A stretch of DNA of 32,313 nt from CAYWTS01 sp964461265. GTDB lineage: Bacteria > Bacteroidota > Ignavibacteria > Tepidaquicellales > OLB5. The position numbers and the translations under genes were made by a program. The stretch lies in the NCBI GenBank assembly GCA_964461265.1, contig CAYWTS010000025.1, positions 1-32,313 of the forward strand, in the 5' to 3' direction. The notes below the pieces were generated by a model that was given only the letters and a program-made list of their open reading frames with translations, made no database searches and was not told the origin of the DNA. Of this stretch, positions 15,754 to 23,614 are shown piece by piece. Numbering within the stretch: position 1 is the stretch's first letter; every line of letters starts with the position of its first letter.

Positions 15754-17466
15754 TTATCTTATCTCTTTTGCATTGAACTCTTTAACAAGTATTGACCTGA
15801 GCTTTTCAAAATTGCTTTCCGGTTCACTGCCAGATAATGGTGCCTCTGATTGAACAGGTGATATTGTATCGGAATATTTTATAAACGAAAGCAAAATATT
15901 TCTGCCAAAATAATCAGAAATTTTTTCCGTAAGGTATTCCTTGTATGAATTTACCACTTCATATTTAGCATCGTCGATTGCAAGCCTCACGTTATCGTTA
16001 CCGGATAATTCGATTGAAGAATCTTTAATGATACTGTGTATCCATTTTTTTTCTGTTCCAATAAGGTCTTTAATTGCTGACCAGTGGGAATTAATTTCAT
16101 TTATACCGCTGCTTATACTTACGTTTGATATCGGTGAAACAGGATGTGATACTGGTATAGCCTGAGTATTTTCTTCCTGTTCAGGGGAAACGGGTGGGGG
16201 AGAGGGATGTACGTAATTGACATTTACTTTTGCAACAGTTTCAGCTTTATAAGAGATATTAGATTCCGCTGCAGGCTTAGGGGAGCTGTTTTTTAGCTTT
16301 TTAAGCTCTTCTGCAATTTCACCGATTTCTTTTGTATCGGTAAATTTAAGCAGTTCCATAAGCAGTGCTTCAATTAATATTCTCTGGTTTGAGGAATATT
16401 TGAATACATTATTGGTCTGCAAAATCAATTTAAGGGAATTGATAATTTCGATTTCGCTGAATGTACCGATAGTCTGTTTATATTTTTCTTTAACAGGTTC
16501 CGATTCTACTATCAGTTTAACCGAACCTGTTGAAACGGCAACAAGCAAGTTCCGGTAGTGTTCGGTTAATCCTTCGAGAAAGGTTTGCATTTCGTAACCC
16601 CGGTTCATAAGCTCCTCGAAGAAATCAAGCAGCCCGCCGCCATTTTTGGATTTAATAAGGCCGGTTATGTTAAAATAAACATCGCTGTCTACAAGATTAA
16701 AAAATTCTCTGATTTTATCGAACTTTATATTATTACCTGTGTAAGCTGCTGCCATATCGAAAATTCCCTGTGCATCACGCATTGAGCCATCTCCTTTTTT
16801 TGCCATAAAAAAAAGTGATTCATCATCTATTTTAATTTTTTCAGAATCTGAAATCAGCTTAAGCCTGTCAATTATCTCTTCAACCTTGAGCCGTTTGAAA
16901 TCGAACCTCTGGCATCTTCCGAGTATGGTTAGAGGTACTTTTTCGGGGGCTGTTGTTGCGAAAATAAATACAATATAAGGAGGCGGTTCTTCGAGTGTTT
17001 TAAGTAAAGCATTAAACGATGCGCCTGTAAGCATATGTACTTCATCAATAATAAAAATCTTGTATTTCGATCTTACAGGACCGTATTTTACTTTTTCTTT
17101 TAATTCACGCACATCTTCTATATTCCTGTTCGATGCTCCGTCTATTTCGAATACATCGGGGTGGCTGCGGTTATCATCGTTTATTTCTTCACAGCTCGGA
17201 CAGTTGTTGCAAGGTTCGCCGGTACCGGTGGGTTTCTGGCAATTCAGCGATTTTGCCAGCAGCCTTGCCACAGTGGTTTTTCCGACACCTCTTGGACCGC
17301 ATAACAAGTAAGAATGGGAAATGCGTCCTGACTTGATTGAATTTAAAATAGTTGTTGTTATAAATTCCTGCGACGAAACATCTGCAAATGTCTTTGGGCG
17401 CCATTTACGAGCTGTGACAAGAAAATGGGGATCGTTTTGCTGTGTATTATTTTTTTTATCAGGCAT
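15754..17466 (-). CDS. dnaX: DNA polymerase III subunit gamma/tau
   Basis: This 570-aa cytoplasmic clamp-loader ATPase loads the sliding clamp and tethers the replicase. The AAA+ module has Walker A GPRGVGKTT (57-65) and a zinc module C76, C86, C89 and C92. Walker B is IIDEVH (D141-E142), the sensor-1 region is FATT (about 169-172), and the SRC motif reads GRCQRF with arginine R184. A Pro/Ser-rich linker (about 395-445) leads to a tau-type C-terminal domain. No canonical A-AAA-AAG slippery site with a following hairpin was noticed, so a separate gamma form is not evident. The start at 17466 gives a short polar N-terminal extension (MPDKKNNTQQND). The neighbours are unrelated. Confidence 0.97.
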   Translation of the reverse strand: MPDKKNNTQQNDPHFLVTARKWRPKTFADVSSQEFITTTILNSIKSGRISHSYLLCGPRGVGKTTVARLLAKSLNCQKPTGTGEPCNNCPSCEEINDDNRSHPDVFEIDGASNRNIEDVRELKEKVKYGPVRSKYKIFIIDEVHMLTGASFNALLKTLEEPPPYIVFIFATTAPEKVPLTILGRCQRFDFKRLKVEEIIDRLKLISDSEKIKIDDESLFFMAKKGDGSMRDAQGIFDMAAAYTGNNIKFDKIREFFNLVDSDVYFNITGLIKSKNGGGLLDFFEELMNRGYEMQTFLEGLTEHYRNLLVAVSTGSVKLIVESEPVKEKYKQTIGTFSEIEIINSLKLILQTNNVFKYSSNQRILIEALLMELLKFTDTKEIGEIAEELKKLKNSSPKPAAESNISYKAETVAKVNVNYVHPSPPPVSPEQEENTQAIPVSHPVSPISNVSISSGINEINSHWSAIKDLIGTEKKWIHSIIKDSSIELSGNDNVRLAIDDAKYEVVNSYKEYLTEKISDYFGRNILLSFIKYSDTISPVQSEAPLSGSEPESNFEKLRSILVKEFNAKEIR

Positions 17467-17596
17467 TAATAGTGTTAAACTAATTTAACAATAATAGTGG
17501 AGATTTTGAAGTGAAATCTTTGATACATAATTGAACAAAGGGCAAGCCCTGTTGTATTTTAGGTAAAGACTCAAGAGCCCTATTCAACCCGAATGG

Positions 17597-18904
17597 TCAT
17601 TTCTTAAAATCTATACCGCAGTATTGAATACTCAGCTTCCCGTTATCCATTCTTTGCCAGATACATGCGACAAAATCATTATAAGAAGAAATGCCGATAT
17701 AATCTCCAAAGAAAACAAGCTCGGTCGGTTTAAAGGATGTTTCTGAAATTTTGAAATTTATGAATGTTTCTCCGCCATCGGTTGAGCGGGCAAGATAAAC
17801 ATCGGTTCTAGTATCATCAAAGGCACGTCTGTCATAAAAAATAATGTTTACTGCACCTGTTAACGGGTCAACTGCCATCCAGCTCATAAATTGCTGCTTG
17901 TTGTTGTTCATTGGGTCATCATTTACCCGTTTTGGTTTTGTCCATGTAAATCCGCCATCTGCTGATTTAACCAAAAAGACGTCAACATCCTCTTTGCCAT
18001 TAGTCTGGTCGGAATAATTTATATAAATATTACCCCTATACGGACTGTTCGAAATATCGCAGCCAGTAACGGGCATACCGTTGCACCTGTAAATTCCTTT
18101 AATACCAATATCCCATCCTCCAACCTGGTTTACGACATAAATATCGTGTTCAAGCCATGTGATACCGCCATCAGAGGAGCGGTCAAAAACAATTCCAGCG
18201 GGACCTGACCATGATACATTTACTTCACCGTTGGGTCCTACACACGGAACGGCTCCCTCGGTTGTGTTAGACGAGTCTTTACAATCACCCGATATTTCAT
18301 TTATCCTTATAGCCTTGCTCCACGATTCGCCTGCATCGGATGAAAATGAAAACATTATCCTTGAGCTGTCAAGAGGGTCAGGTTTTGTAAATCCGCCGAA
18401 GTAGTATTTATCAAATTCTGTCCAGGTGAGGTAAATGTTACCATCAAATTTCCCCCCGGTAATATCGGCACAAGCCCATTCTTTATCCTGTTTTTTTGGG
18501 GGATTTAAACCGGTATACGAGCCCGGGTCGTTCCATAAGCGTCCGCCGAAAAGTGTTTTCTGGCAAACCATTCTGTCAAGCCATTTTTCAAAAGAGGGGC
18601 GTGAAAGATGAAAATAATATCCAAATCCTCTGCCATCGAATATTACACAGGGGTCACCCCAGATACCGTATTCACTTGAATTTAATGTGCCTTCTTCCCA
18701 TGAAAAGCCACCATCAAATGAATAGTAGTAGTTACTTACATTTGAAGCAGCTATCAAGTTCAGGGGATTTACCGGGTTAATGGCAATTGTAACTTCGTTA
18801 GGTGAATTGTTCTTCTGGTTTACCTGAATATTCTTGTATTGAGCATTAACGCTGAATGTAAAAAAACATATTGTAATTAAAATTACCTTAAAGTACAGCA
18901 TCAT
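17597..18904 (-). CDS. Exported sialidase-fold (BNR/Asp-box) protein without sorting domain
   Basis: This 435-aa protein has a type I signal peptide (MMLYFKVILITICFFTF...NAQ). Asp-box repeats such as SFDGGFSW, SSDAGESW, SSDGGITW, SADGGFTW and STDGGETF indicate a six-bladed sialidase-like propeller. It is clearly paralogous to the upstream 548-aa product: both share GDPC/VI, KKQDKEW/PKQQDKEW, NDDPMNNNKQQF-type stretches, FYDRR and VFFGDYI. It stops at IDFKK, exactly where the paralogue continues into its linker and T9SS domain. It would therefore stay in the periplasm or leave by another route. Its ATG overlaps the upstream stop (TAATG), giving tight translational coupling. Sialidase activity is not implied, since a full set of catalytic Arg residues was not established. 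Confidence 0.85.
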   Translation of the reverse strand: MMLYFKVILITICFFTFSVNAQYKNIQVNQKNNSPNEVTIAINPVNPLNLIAASNVSNYYYSFDGGFSWEEGTLNSSEYGIWGDPCVIFDGRGFGYYFHLSRPSFEKWLDRMVCQKTLFGGRLWNDPGSYTGLNPPKKQDKEWACADITGGKFDGNIYLTWTEFDKYYFGGFTKPDPLDSSRIMFSFSSDAGESWSKAIRINEISGDCKDSSNTTEGAVPCVGPNGEVNVSWSGPAGIVFDRSSDGGITWLEHDIYVVNQVGGWDIGIKGIYRCNGMPVTGCDISNSPYRGNIYINYSDQTNGKEDVDVFLVKSADGGFTWTKPKRVNDDPMNNNKQQFMSWMAVDPLTGAVNIIFYDRRAFDDTRTDVYLARSTDGGETFINFKISETSFKPTELVFFGDYIGISSYNDFVACIWQRMDNGKLSIQYCGIDFKK

Positions 18905-20550
18905 TATTTTACAAGAACCATGCGTTTTATTTGGCTGAATATAACAGCTGCATCGCTGTTTAGAACATTCAGTTTATAATAATAAACACCGCTTGGATGG
19001 TTTGAGGCATCCCAGTTAATCTCGTACGTACCCGGCTGTAGTAGTTCATTTACAAGAGTTGCAGCTTCACGTCCGAGCAGGTCATAAACGATTAGTCTTA
19101 CAAACCCACCCTGCCCCGACATTTCATGTCGGGATACCCCTCCGGGGAGGGGACTAATGTTGAATTTTATCTTCGTTACCGGATTGAACGGGTTCGGATA
19201 GTTCTGAAATAATGCATAGTTTTCAGGGATTTCTGTGTTTTGATGTGTAATTCCGACAGGGAAATCGATTATTGCTGTCCATATACTTTGTGTGCCGCTC
19301 TGGTTTCTTTGCCATATAGGTCTGATTTTACCGTTATGAGCTGTAACGTCTATGTAATCACCGAAGAAAACTGCTGAACTTGGAGTAAACGGACTTGCAC
19401 TAATACGTTCATTCGTAAAAGAAACACCACCGTTTGTTGAACGAGCCATATATACATCGGTCTGGTTATCGCTATAATTTCGTCTGTCATAAAATATTAT
19501 ATAAATGTGACCGGTAACCTGGTCGACGGTCATTGCTGTAAGGAATTGTTCTTTTCCAGGTCCGTCGTTATTTACCCTAAGAGGCGTGCTCCAGTTTAAA
19601 CCTCCGTTTGTGGAGCGGACAAATTTAACATCATGGTCGCCCGGAGCTAAGCTGTCTGTCCAGTTAATATATACATATCCCCGGTATGGTCCATTACTGT
19701 AATCACAAGCTGTAAAAGGTAAGCCATTACTGCGGTCAATACCGGCAATATTATAAGCCCAGCCGCCGGGCTGTGATGCTACAACAATATCATTTGCAAG
19801 CCATGTATTACCGCCATCTGTAGATTTATCAAAGAAGATTTTAAAATTATTTGTTCCCTGCGGACCAGCCCATGCTACATAAAGCTCACCGTTCGGTCCT
19901 ACACTTGGTGTAGCACCTTCAACTGTGTAATCTCCGTCTTTACAATTTCCGGCAAGTTTATTAATTCTTAATGCAGTAGTCCAAATGTTGCCACCATCTG
20001 TGGAACGTGAAAATAAAATTTGAGAACTATCGTTAGTATTGTTACTGTTATAATAGTCAAATTGAGTCCATGTACTGTATAACCAGTTACCTCTTGAACC
20101 GTGAGTGAAATCGACTGCCATCCATTCCTTATCTTGCTGTTTAGGTGGAATATGACCCATATATGAACCAGGATTAGACCAGCTTTGTCCTGCATTTGTA
20201 GATTTTTGAATTACTATGCGGTCGAGGTAATAAGGCCAACCTAAAGCTGGGTTTTTAGCCAAGTGCAGATAGTAAAAATGGCCTGAAGTATCAGCTACAA
20301 TAACAGGGTCACCCCAAACTCCGTAAGTGGGATTTGTAATTGTCCCGTTTGTCCAAGTAAGACCTCCATTAGTCGAGTATGAAACAAGATCTATGTTACA
20401 TCCTGCAACAAGCTGGTTAGTATTTTTAGGATTTATCTCAATGCTTACTTCGCCATACGAAACATTTCGTATCTGAATATTAGTGTAAGGTGATTGTGCG
20501 TATAATATATACGAGAAAATAAGCAGAATTAAAGATGTTGCTGATTTCAT
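18904..20550 (-). CDS. Secreted sialidase-fold protein with T9SS sorting domain
   Basis: This 548-aa exported protein has a signal peptide (cleavage after YAQ, about residue 19). A sialidase-like propeller carries Asp-boxes STNGGLTW, STNAGQSW, STDGGNIW, STDGGNTW, STNGGLNW and STNGGVSF. Residues from about 450 are a T9SS sorting domain (FQNYPNPFNPVTKIKF to GVYYYKL...KRMVLVK). That domain is interrupted by a 17-residue in-frame insert, SPLPGGVSRHEMSGQGG, encoded by palindromic GC-rich DNA at 19105-19155. The gene lies directly upstream of its tail-less paralogue and shares the TAATG junction. The substrate is unknown. It is probably surface-exposed. Confidence 0.9.
   Translation of the reverse strand: MKSATSLILLIFSYILYAQSPYTNIQIRNVSYGEVSIEINPKNTNQLVAGCNIDLVSYSTNGGLTWTNGTITNPTYGVWGDPVIVADTSGHFYYLHLAKNPALGWPYYLDRIVIQKSTNAGQSWSNPGSYMGHIPPKQQDKEWMAVDFTHGSRGNWLYSTWTQFDYYNSNNTNDSSQILFSRSTDGGNIWTTALRINKLAGNCKDGDYTVEGATPSVGPNGELYVAWAGPQGTNNFKIFFDKSTDGGNTWLANDIVVASQPGGWAYNIAGIDRSNGLPFTACDYSNGPYRGYVYINWTDSLAPGDHDVKFVRSTNGGLNWSTPLRVNNDGPGKEQFLTAMTVDQVTGHIYIIFYDRRNYSDNQTDVYMARSTNGGVSFTNERISASPFTPSSAVFFGDYIDVTAHNGKIRPIWQRNQSGTQSIWTAIIDFPVGITHQNTEIPENYALFQNYPNPFNPVTKIKFNISPLPGGVSRHEMSGQGGFVRLIVYDLLGREAATLVNELLQPGTYEINWDASNHPSGVYYYKLNVLNSDAAVIFSQIKRMVLVK
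19105..19155. repeat. Palindromic element inserted in frame in a T9SS sorting domain
   Basis: This 51-bp GC-rich stretch holds two hairpins: CCCGACAT/ATGTCGGG (19115-19122 and 19126-19133, loop TTC) and CCCCTCC/GGAGGGG (19137-19143 and 19146-19152). It encodes 17 residues absent from the other sorting domains in this window, where the strand after PVTKF.FSLP runs directly into the ...YDLLGRE-type strand. The length is a multiple of three and no stop is created. Confidence 0.75.
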
Positions 20551-20670
20551 TAATAAAAAGGTTTAATATTATTTATTATAACAAAATTCCTTAATAAAAG
20601 TATGCTTTTCAAGATAAATTATAGGTGATTTGGTTAACTGAAATGGGTTTAATAATCATGAAAATAAAAA

Positions 20671-20823
20671 GGGGCTGTCTCAAAAGGCAATTTTCTTGCA
20701 AAAAAACTGTAACCGCAACTTTCATAGTTGCGATTATGCAAGAAAATTGCAACGCAGCCATCCACGTAAGTGGTGGCTTTCACCAAAAGGCTGCGGATAC
20801 ATAAACACTTTTGAGACAGCCCC
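20671..20823. mobile_element. MITE-like element, 153 bp with 16-bp perfect terminal inverted repeats
   Basis: GGGGCTGTCTCAAAAG (20671-20686) is perfectly inverted at 20808-20823. Inside are further perfect inversions: GCAATTTTCTTGCA (20687-20700) with its complement at 20737-20750, CGCAACT/AGTTGCG between them, and GCAGCC (20755-20760) with GGCTGC (20789-20794). It has no coding capacity. The termini resemble those of some bacterial insertion sequences, so it may be a non-autonomous derivative mobilised in trans. I could not identify a convincing target-site duplication. It occupies about half of the 338-nt gap between two minus-strand genes; the rest is AT-rich with no gene seen. Confidence 0.8.
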
Positions 20824-20888
20824 ACCCTGTAAAAAAATAACCACCGCTAATAATTATTCACTATGAACATTGATAATTGATAATTGTA

Positions 20889-23459
20889 TTAGTATTTAAT
20901 CTCCAGCCCATCTTCTTCATCACCAAATCCTGTTAAATTAAGCAAATTATATTCAAGATATTTTAATACTGAAGATGAAACAATCTGGCTTATTGTATTT
21001 CCGCCGGGAACGGCATAATATACCAGCTTGAAACGCTTGCCGATTCCTGATTTCTTTTTAGCGTAGTTCACTGCATCATACAGCCCGCCTATTTCATCAA
21101 TTAATTTTTTATTATAGGCATCGGTTCCCATCCACACTCGTCCCTGTGCTATTTTTTCGACCTCATCTTTTGTTAGTTTTCTTGCATCCACTATCTCACC
21201 TACAAATTTCTCGTAATAGAAATCTATCAAGCCCTGGATAATATCAATTTCATCTTTGTTTAATTTTTTTGTTATAGAAATAATATCGGAATATTCGCCT
21301 CTTTTAAACGTTTCTACCTTTATCTTTTGCTGTTCAAGCAGACTGTCAAGATTAGGTATTGCCCCGAATACACCGATGCTTCCTGTAACTGTTGTTTCGC
21401 TTGCAAATATTTTATCACCGTTAACCGAAATATAATAACCGCCTGATGCAGCCGCACCGCCCATCGAAACTATAAACGGTTTATTGTACTTTTTCTTTAA
21501 ACGGATAATTGCAGCGTTGATTTCGGCTGAAGCGAGTGCAGAACCGCCCCCAGATTCTATACGCAATATTACTGCTTTTACTCTTGGGTTTGAAAACGCA
21601 TCTTCAAGCTGGCTAACAACAGTTTCCGAGCCCGTAGAACGCCCCCCGCTTAAAAATGGAATAGGAATATTAATTATCGGTGGTGCCTCGCTTTCACCCT
21701 CGGTTATTGACCCATAAACACCTATGATGGCTATCTGGTCAGGTTCGCTCCAGGTATAGTCCCATTCACTGCGGTTAAGTGACTGTGTAAATGAGGTAGT
21801 GCCGGAATTCTTTTCAGCAATATCTTTTGCATCCTGAAACCAGCCATTTATATCAATTAGTTTAAGGCGTTTTGCCTCCCGCCCGCTGATTGGCTGTGAA
21901 AGTTTTGTCCGCATATAATCATCGAGTGATATTTTACGGGTATCTGTGATTCGCTTTAACATCTTATCGTAAATAATGTCAAGCATACGGTTAATAACCT
22001 CTTTGCCTTCCTCTGTGGTTGAATCCAGTAAGCCCTGGAATGTTAGCTTATATTTTCCCGCATAAAAAGTCTGCAGCTCAATACCATATTTTTGCAGGAA
22101 CTGTTTGTAGTTGGTAACGTCAATACTAAGTCCGTAATAGAAAATAGCTTCTTCAGGCATCACAATATTGTTTGCGAACGAAGCAATATAATACTCGGCT
22201 GCCTGTGTGTTTTCAGGCAAGTAAGCGGTTATTTTTTTACCGGATTTCTTAAACCTCTCAAGTGCTGCACCAAGTTCTTCCATGTTTGCGGTGATTTCAA
22301 ATCTTCCGGTAGCAAGCGGGTAAATTTTCAGCAGTAAACCGCTAACGGATTCATCTTTTGCAGCATAATCTATATCAGCAATTACTTCATGGATGCTCCG
22401 TTTTCCATCACCGAGTATTCCGAAAAGTATGTCCGAGGTGTTATAGTCCTGCAGGCTGCCCGATAAGCTGATTTCTAATATATGCTTTGGCGGACTGATA
22501 ATAGATTCCCTACGTTCAAGGTTGAATGATAAGGAGATATGGCTGCCGTTTGAACGCCAAGGATAATCATTAGAATAATAACCATCTCTATTATTCCGGC
22601 TGAAATTATTATTGTATCTTATAAAAGCATTGGGAAATTCAAAACCGATACCAATGTTAATAGAATTGTAAGTTTTACTATTGTAATTTATTAAGCTGTT
22701 TATCTGAGTATAGTTGCCGTTTATGTGAATTCCCTTATAAGGTTTAATGTCAAAACCTGCCTTAATAATGTTATCACCGAAAAATTTAGAGTTATTGTAA
22801 GGAATAAATGAAAAATCAGCCATTAAGGTCAGCATATCGTTGTTTAAAGGTCTTATGGCTGCACCAATTGTATATTTATTGGCTGTTTCAGTGTCAATAA
22901 TTACTGCTTCACCTGATTTATAAACAAATGCTGTGGAAATAAAGCTAAATGGTCTGTATAAAATTGCAATACTTATTTTAGATTTTGATTCTAGTCCGTA
23001 TTGAAACTGGTTAAGATATGAATCAGACTTAGTAACTGAATGCTGAAATAATAGTCCTGCTGTTATGGTTTTACTGCCTGCGCCGAATGCAAAATTAAAA
23101 GTATGCAGCACATTGGCAAATGACCGGGGCTCAGCTATTGTAGGATACAGGGCGTTTGCCAGTAGACGGACTGAAGAATTTCTGTAACCAAAGCCAAAAT
23201 TTCCCAGGTTTAATAGGAAATCTCCTTCGCTTACTTTTATTTTACCTTTGCGATTTTCAATAAATGCATTCAAAGTAAAATTCAGCTTATGCCTCAATCC
23301 AAGCACAGCAGGATTGTATCGGAAAGCATTAGCACCCTCATCATAAGCTGAAAACAGATACATTTCGTTAGACGGGGTGTAAAGATTAAAATCCTGTGCC
23401 TTTGTTAAGCTAACAAAGGTCAGGATAAAAAAGATATGGAGTAATGGATTTTTGTTCAT
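20889..23459 (-). CDS. sppA: SppA-type S49 peptidase with N-terminal outer-membrane-barrel-like domain
   Basis: This 856-aa exported protein has a signal peptide (cleavage after TKAQ, about 22). Residues about 25-335 are rich in alternating aromatic beta-strands and include FRYNPAVLG, as in PorV/FadL-type outer-membrane barrels. Residues about 337-856 are a tandem S49 peptidase like E. coli SppA (67K type). The Ser/Lys dyad is preserved: K471 in AGKYKLTF, and S672 in AAASGGYYIS. Their 201-residue spacing matches the K209-S409 spacing of E. coli SppA. Normal SppA is anchored in the inner membrane and clears signal peptides; this fusion would place the peptidase at the outer membrane or on its periplasmic face. 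It is flanked by secreted-protein genes on the same strand. Confidence 0.88.
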   Translation of the reverse strand: MNKNPLLHIFFILTFVSLTKAQDFNLYTPSNEMYLFSAYDEGANAFRYNPAVLGLRHKLNFTLNAFIENRKGKIKVSEGDFLLNLGNFGFGYRNSSVRLLANALYPTIAEPRSFANVLHTFNFAFGAGSKTITAGLLFQHSVTKSDSYLNQFQYGLESKSKISIAILYRPFSFISTAFVYKSGEAVIIDTETANKYTIGAAIRPLNNDMLTLMADFSFIPYNNSKFFGDNIIKAGFDIKPYKGIHINGNYTQINSLINYNSKTYNSINIGIGFEFPNAFIRYNNNFSRNNRDGYYSNDYPWRSNGSHISLSFNLERRESIISPPKHILEISLSGSLQDYNTSDILFGILGDGKRSIHEVIADIDYAAKDESVSGLLLKIYPLATGRFEITANMEELGAALERFKKSGKKITAYLPENTQAAEYYIASFANNIVMPEEAIFYYGLSIDVTNYKQFLQKYGIELQTFYAGKYKLTFQGLLDSTTEEGKEVINRMLDIIYDKMLKRITDTRKISLDDYMRTKLSQPISGREAKRLKLIDINGWFQDAKDIAEKNSGTTSFTQSLNRSEWDYTWSEPDQIAIIGVYGSITEGESEAPPIINIPIPFLSGGRSTGSETVVSQLEDAFSNPRVKAVILRIESGGGSALASAEINAAIIRLKKKYNKPFIVSMGGAAASGGYYISVNGDKIFASETTVTGSIGVFGAIPNLDSLLEQQKIKVETFKRGEYSDIISITKKLNKDEIDIIQGLIDFYYEKFVGEIVDARKLTKDEVEKIAQGRVWMGTDAYNKKLIDEIGGLYDAVNYAKKKSGIGKRFKLVYYAVPGGNTISQIVSSSVLKYLEYNLLNLTGFGDEEDGLEIKY

Positions 23460-23542
23460 AACTTTTTGGTTATAGTTAATAAATCCTGATTTATTAATAC
23501 TAATATAAATACTAAAATTTATTAATGAACTTAAATAAAAAA

Positions 23543-23562
23543 GGCGAAGCTCTTGCTTCGCC
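23543..23562 (-). terminator. Terminator of the 23615-25588 gene
   Basis: GGCGAAGC and GCTTCGCC form an 8-bp perfect stem with a 4-nt loop. Read on the minus strand it is followed by TTTTTTATTT. It lies just past the stop of the T9SS gene at 23615. Confidence 0.85.
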
Positions 23563-23614
23563 CTTTATAAAGAATTTAGTTTTCTAATTCTCTATTCCTT
23601 AATTCACCATCCCG

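Noticed and set aside
15754..17466. Programmed frameshift in dnaX giving a short gamma form
   Set aside because: A-rich runs such as TTAAAAAGCTAAAAAAC occur near the linker, but the canonical A-AAA-AAG site with a following stem-loop was not found.
20671..20823. Riboswitch or structured RNA
   Set aside because: The nested hairpins could suggest one, but perfect 16-bp ends reading GGGGCTGTCTC are more typical of a mobile element; kept as an alternative in the MITE finding.
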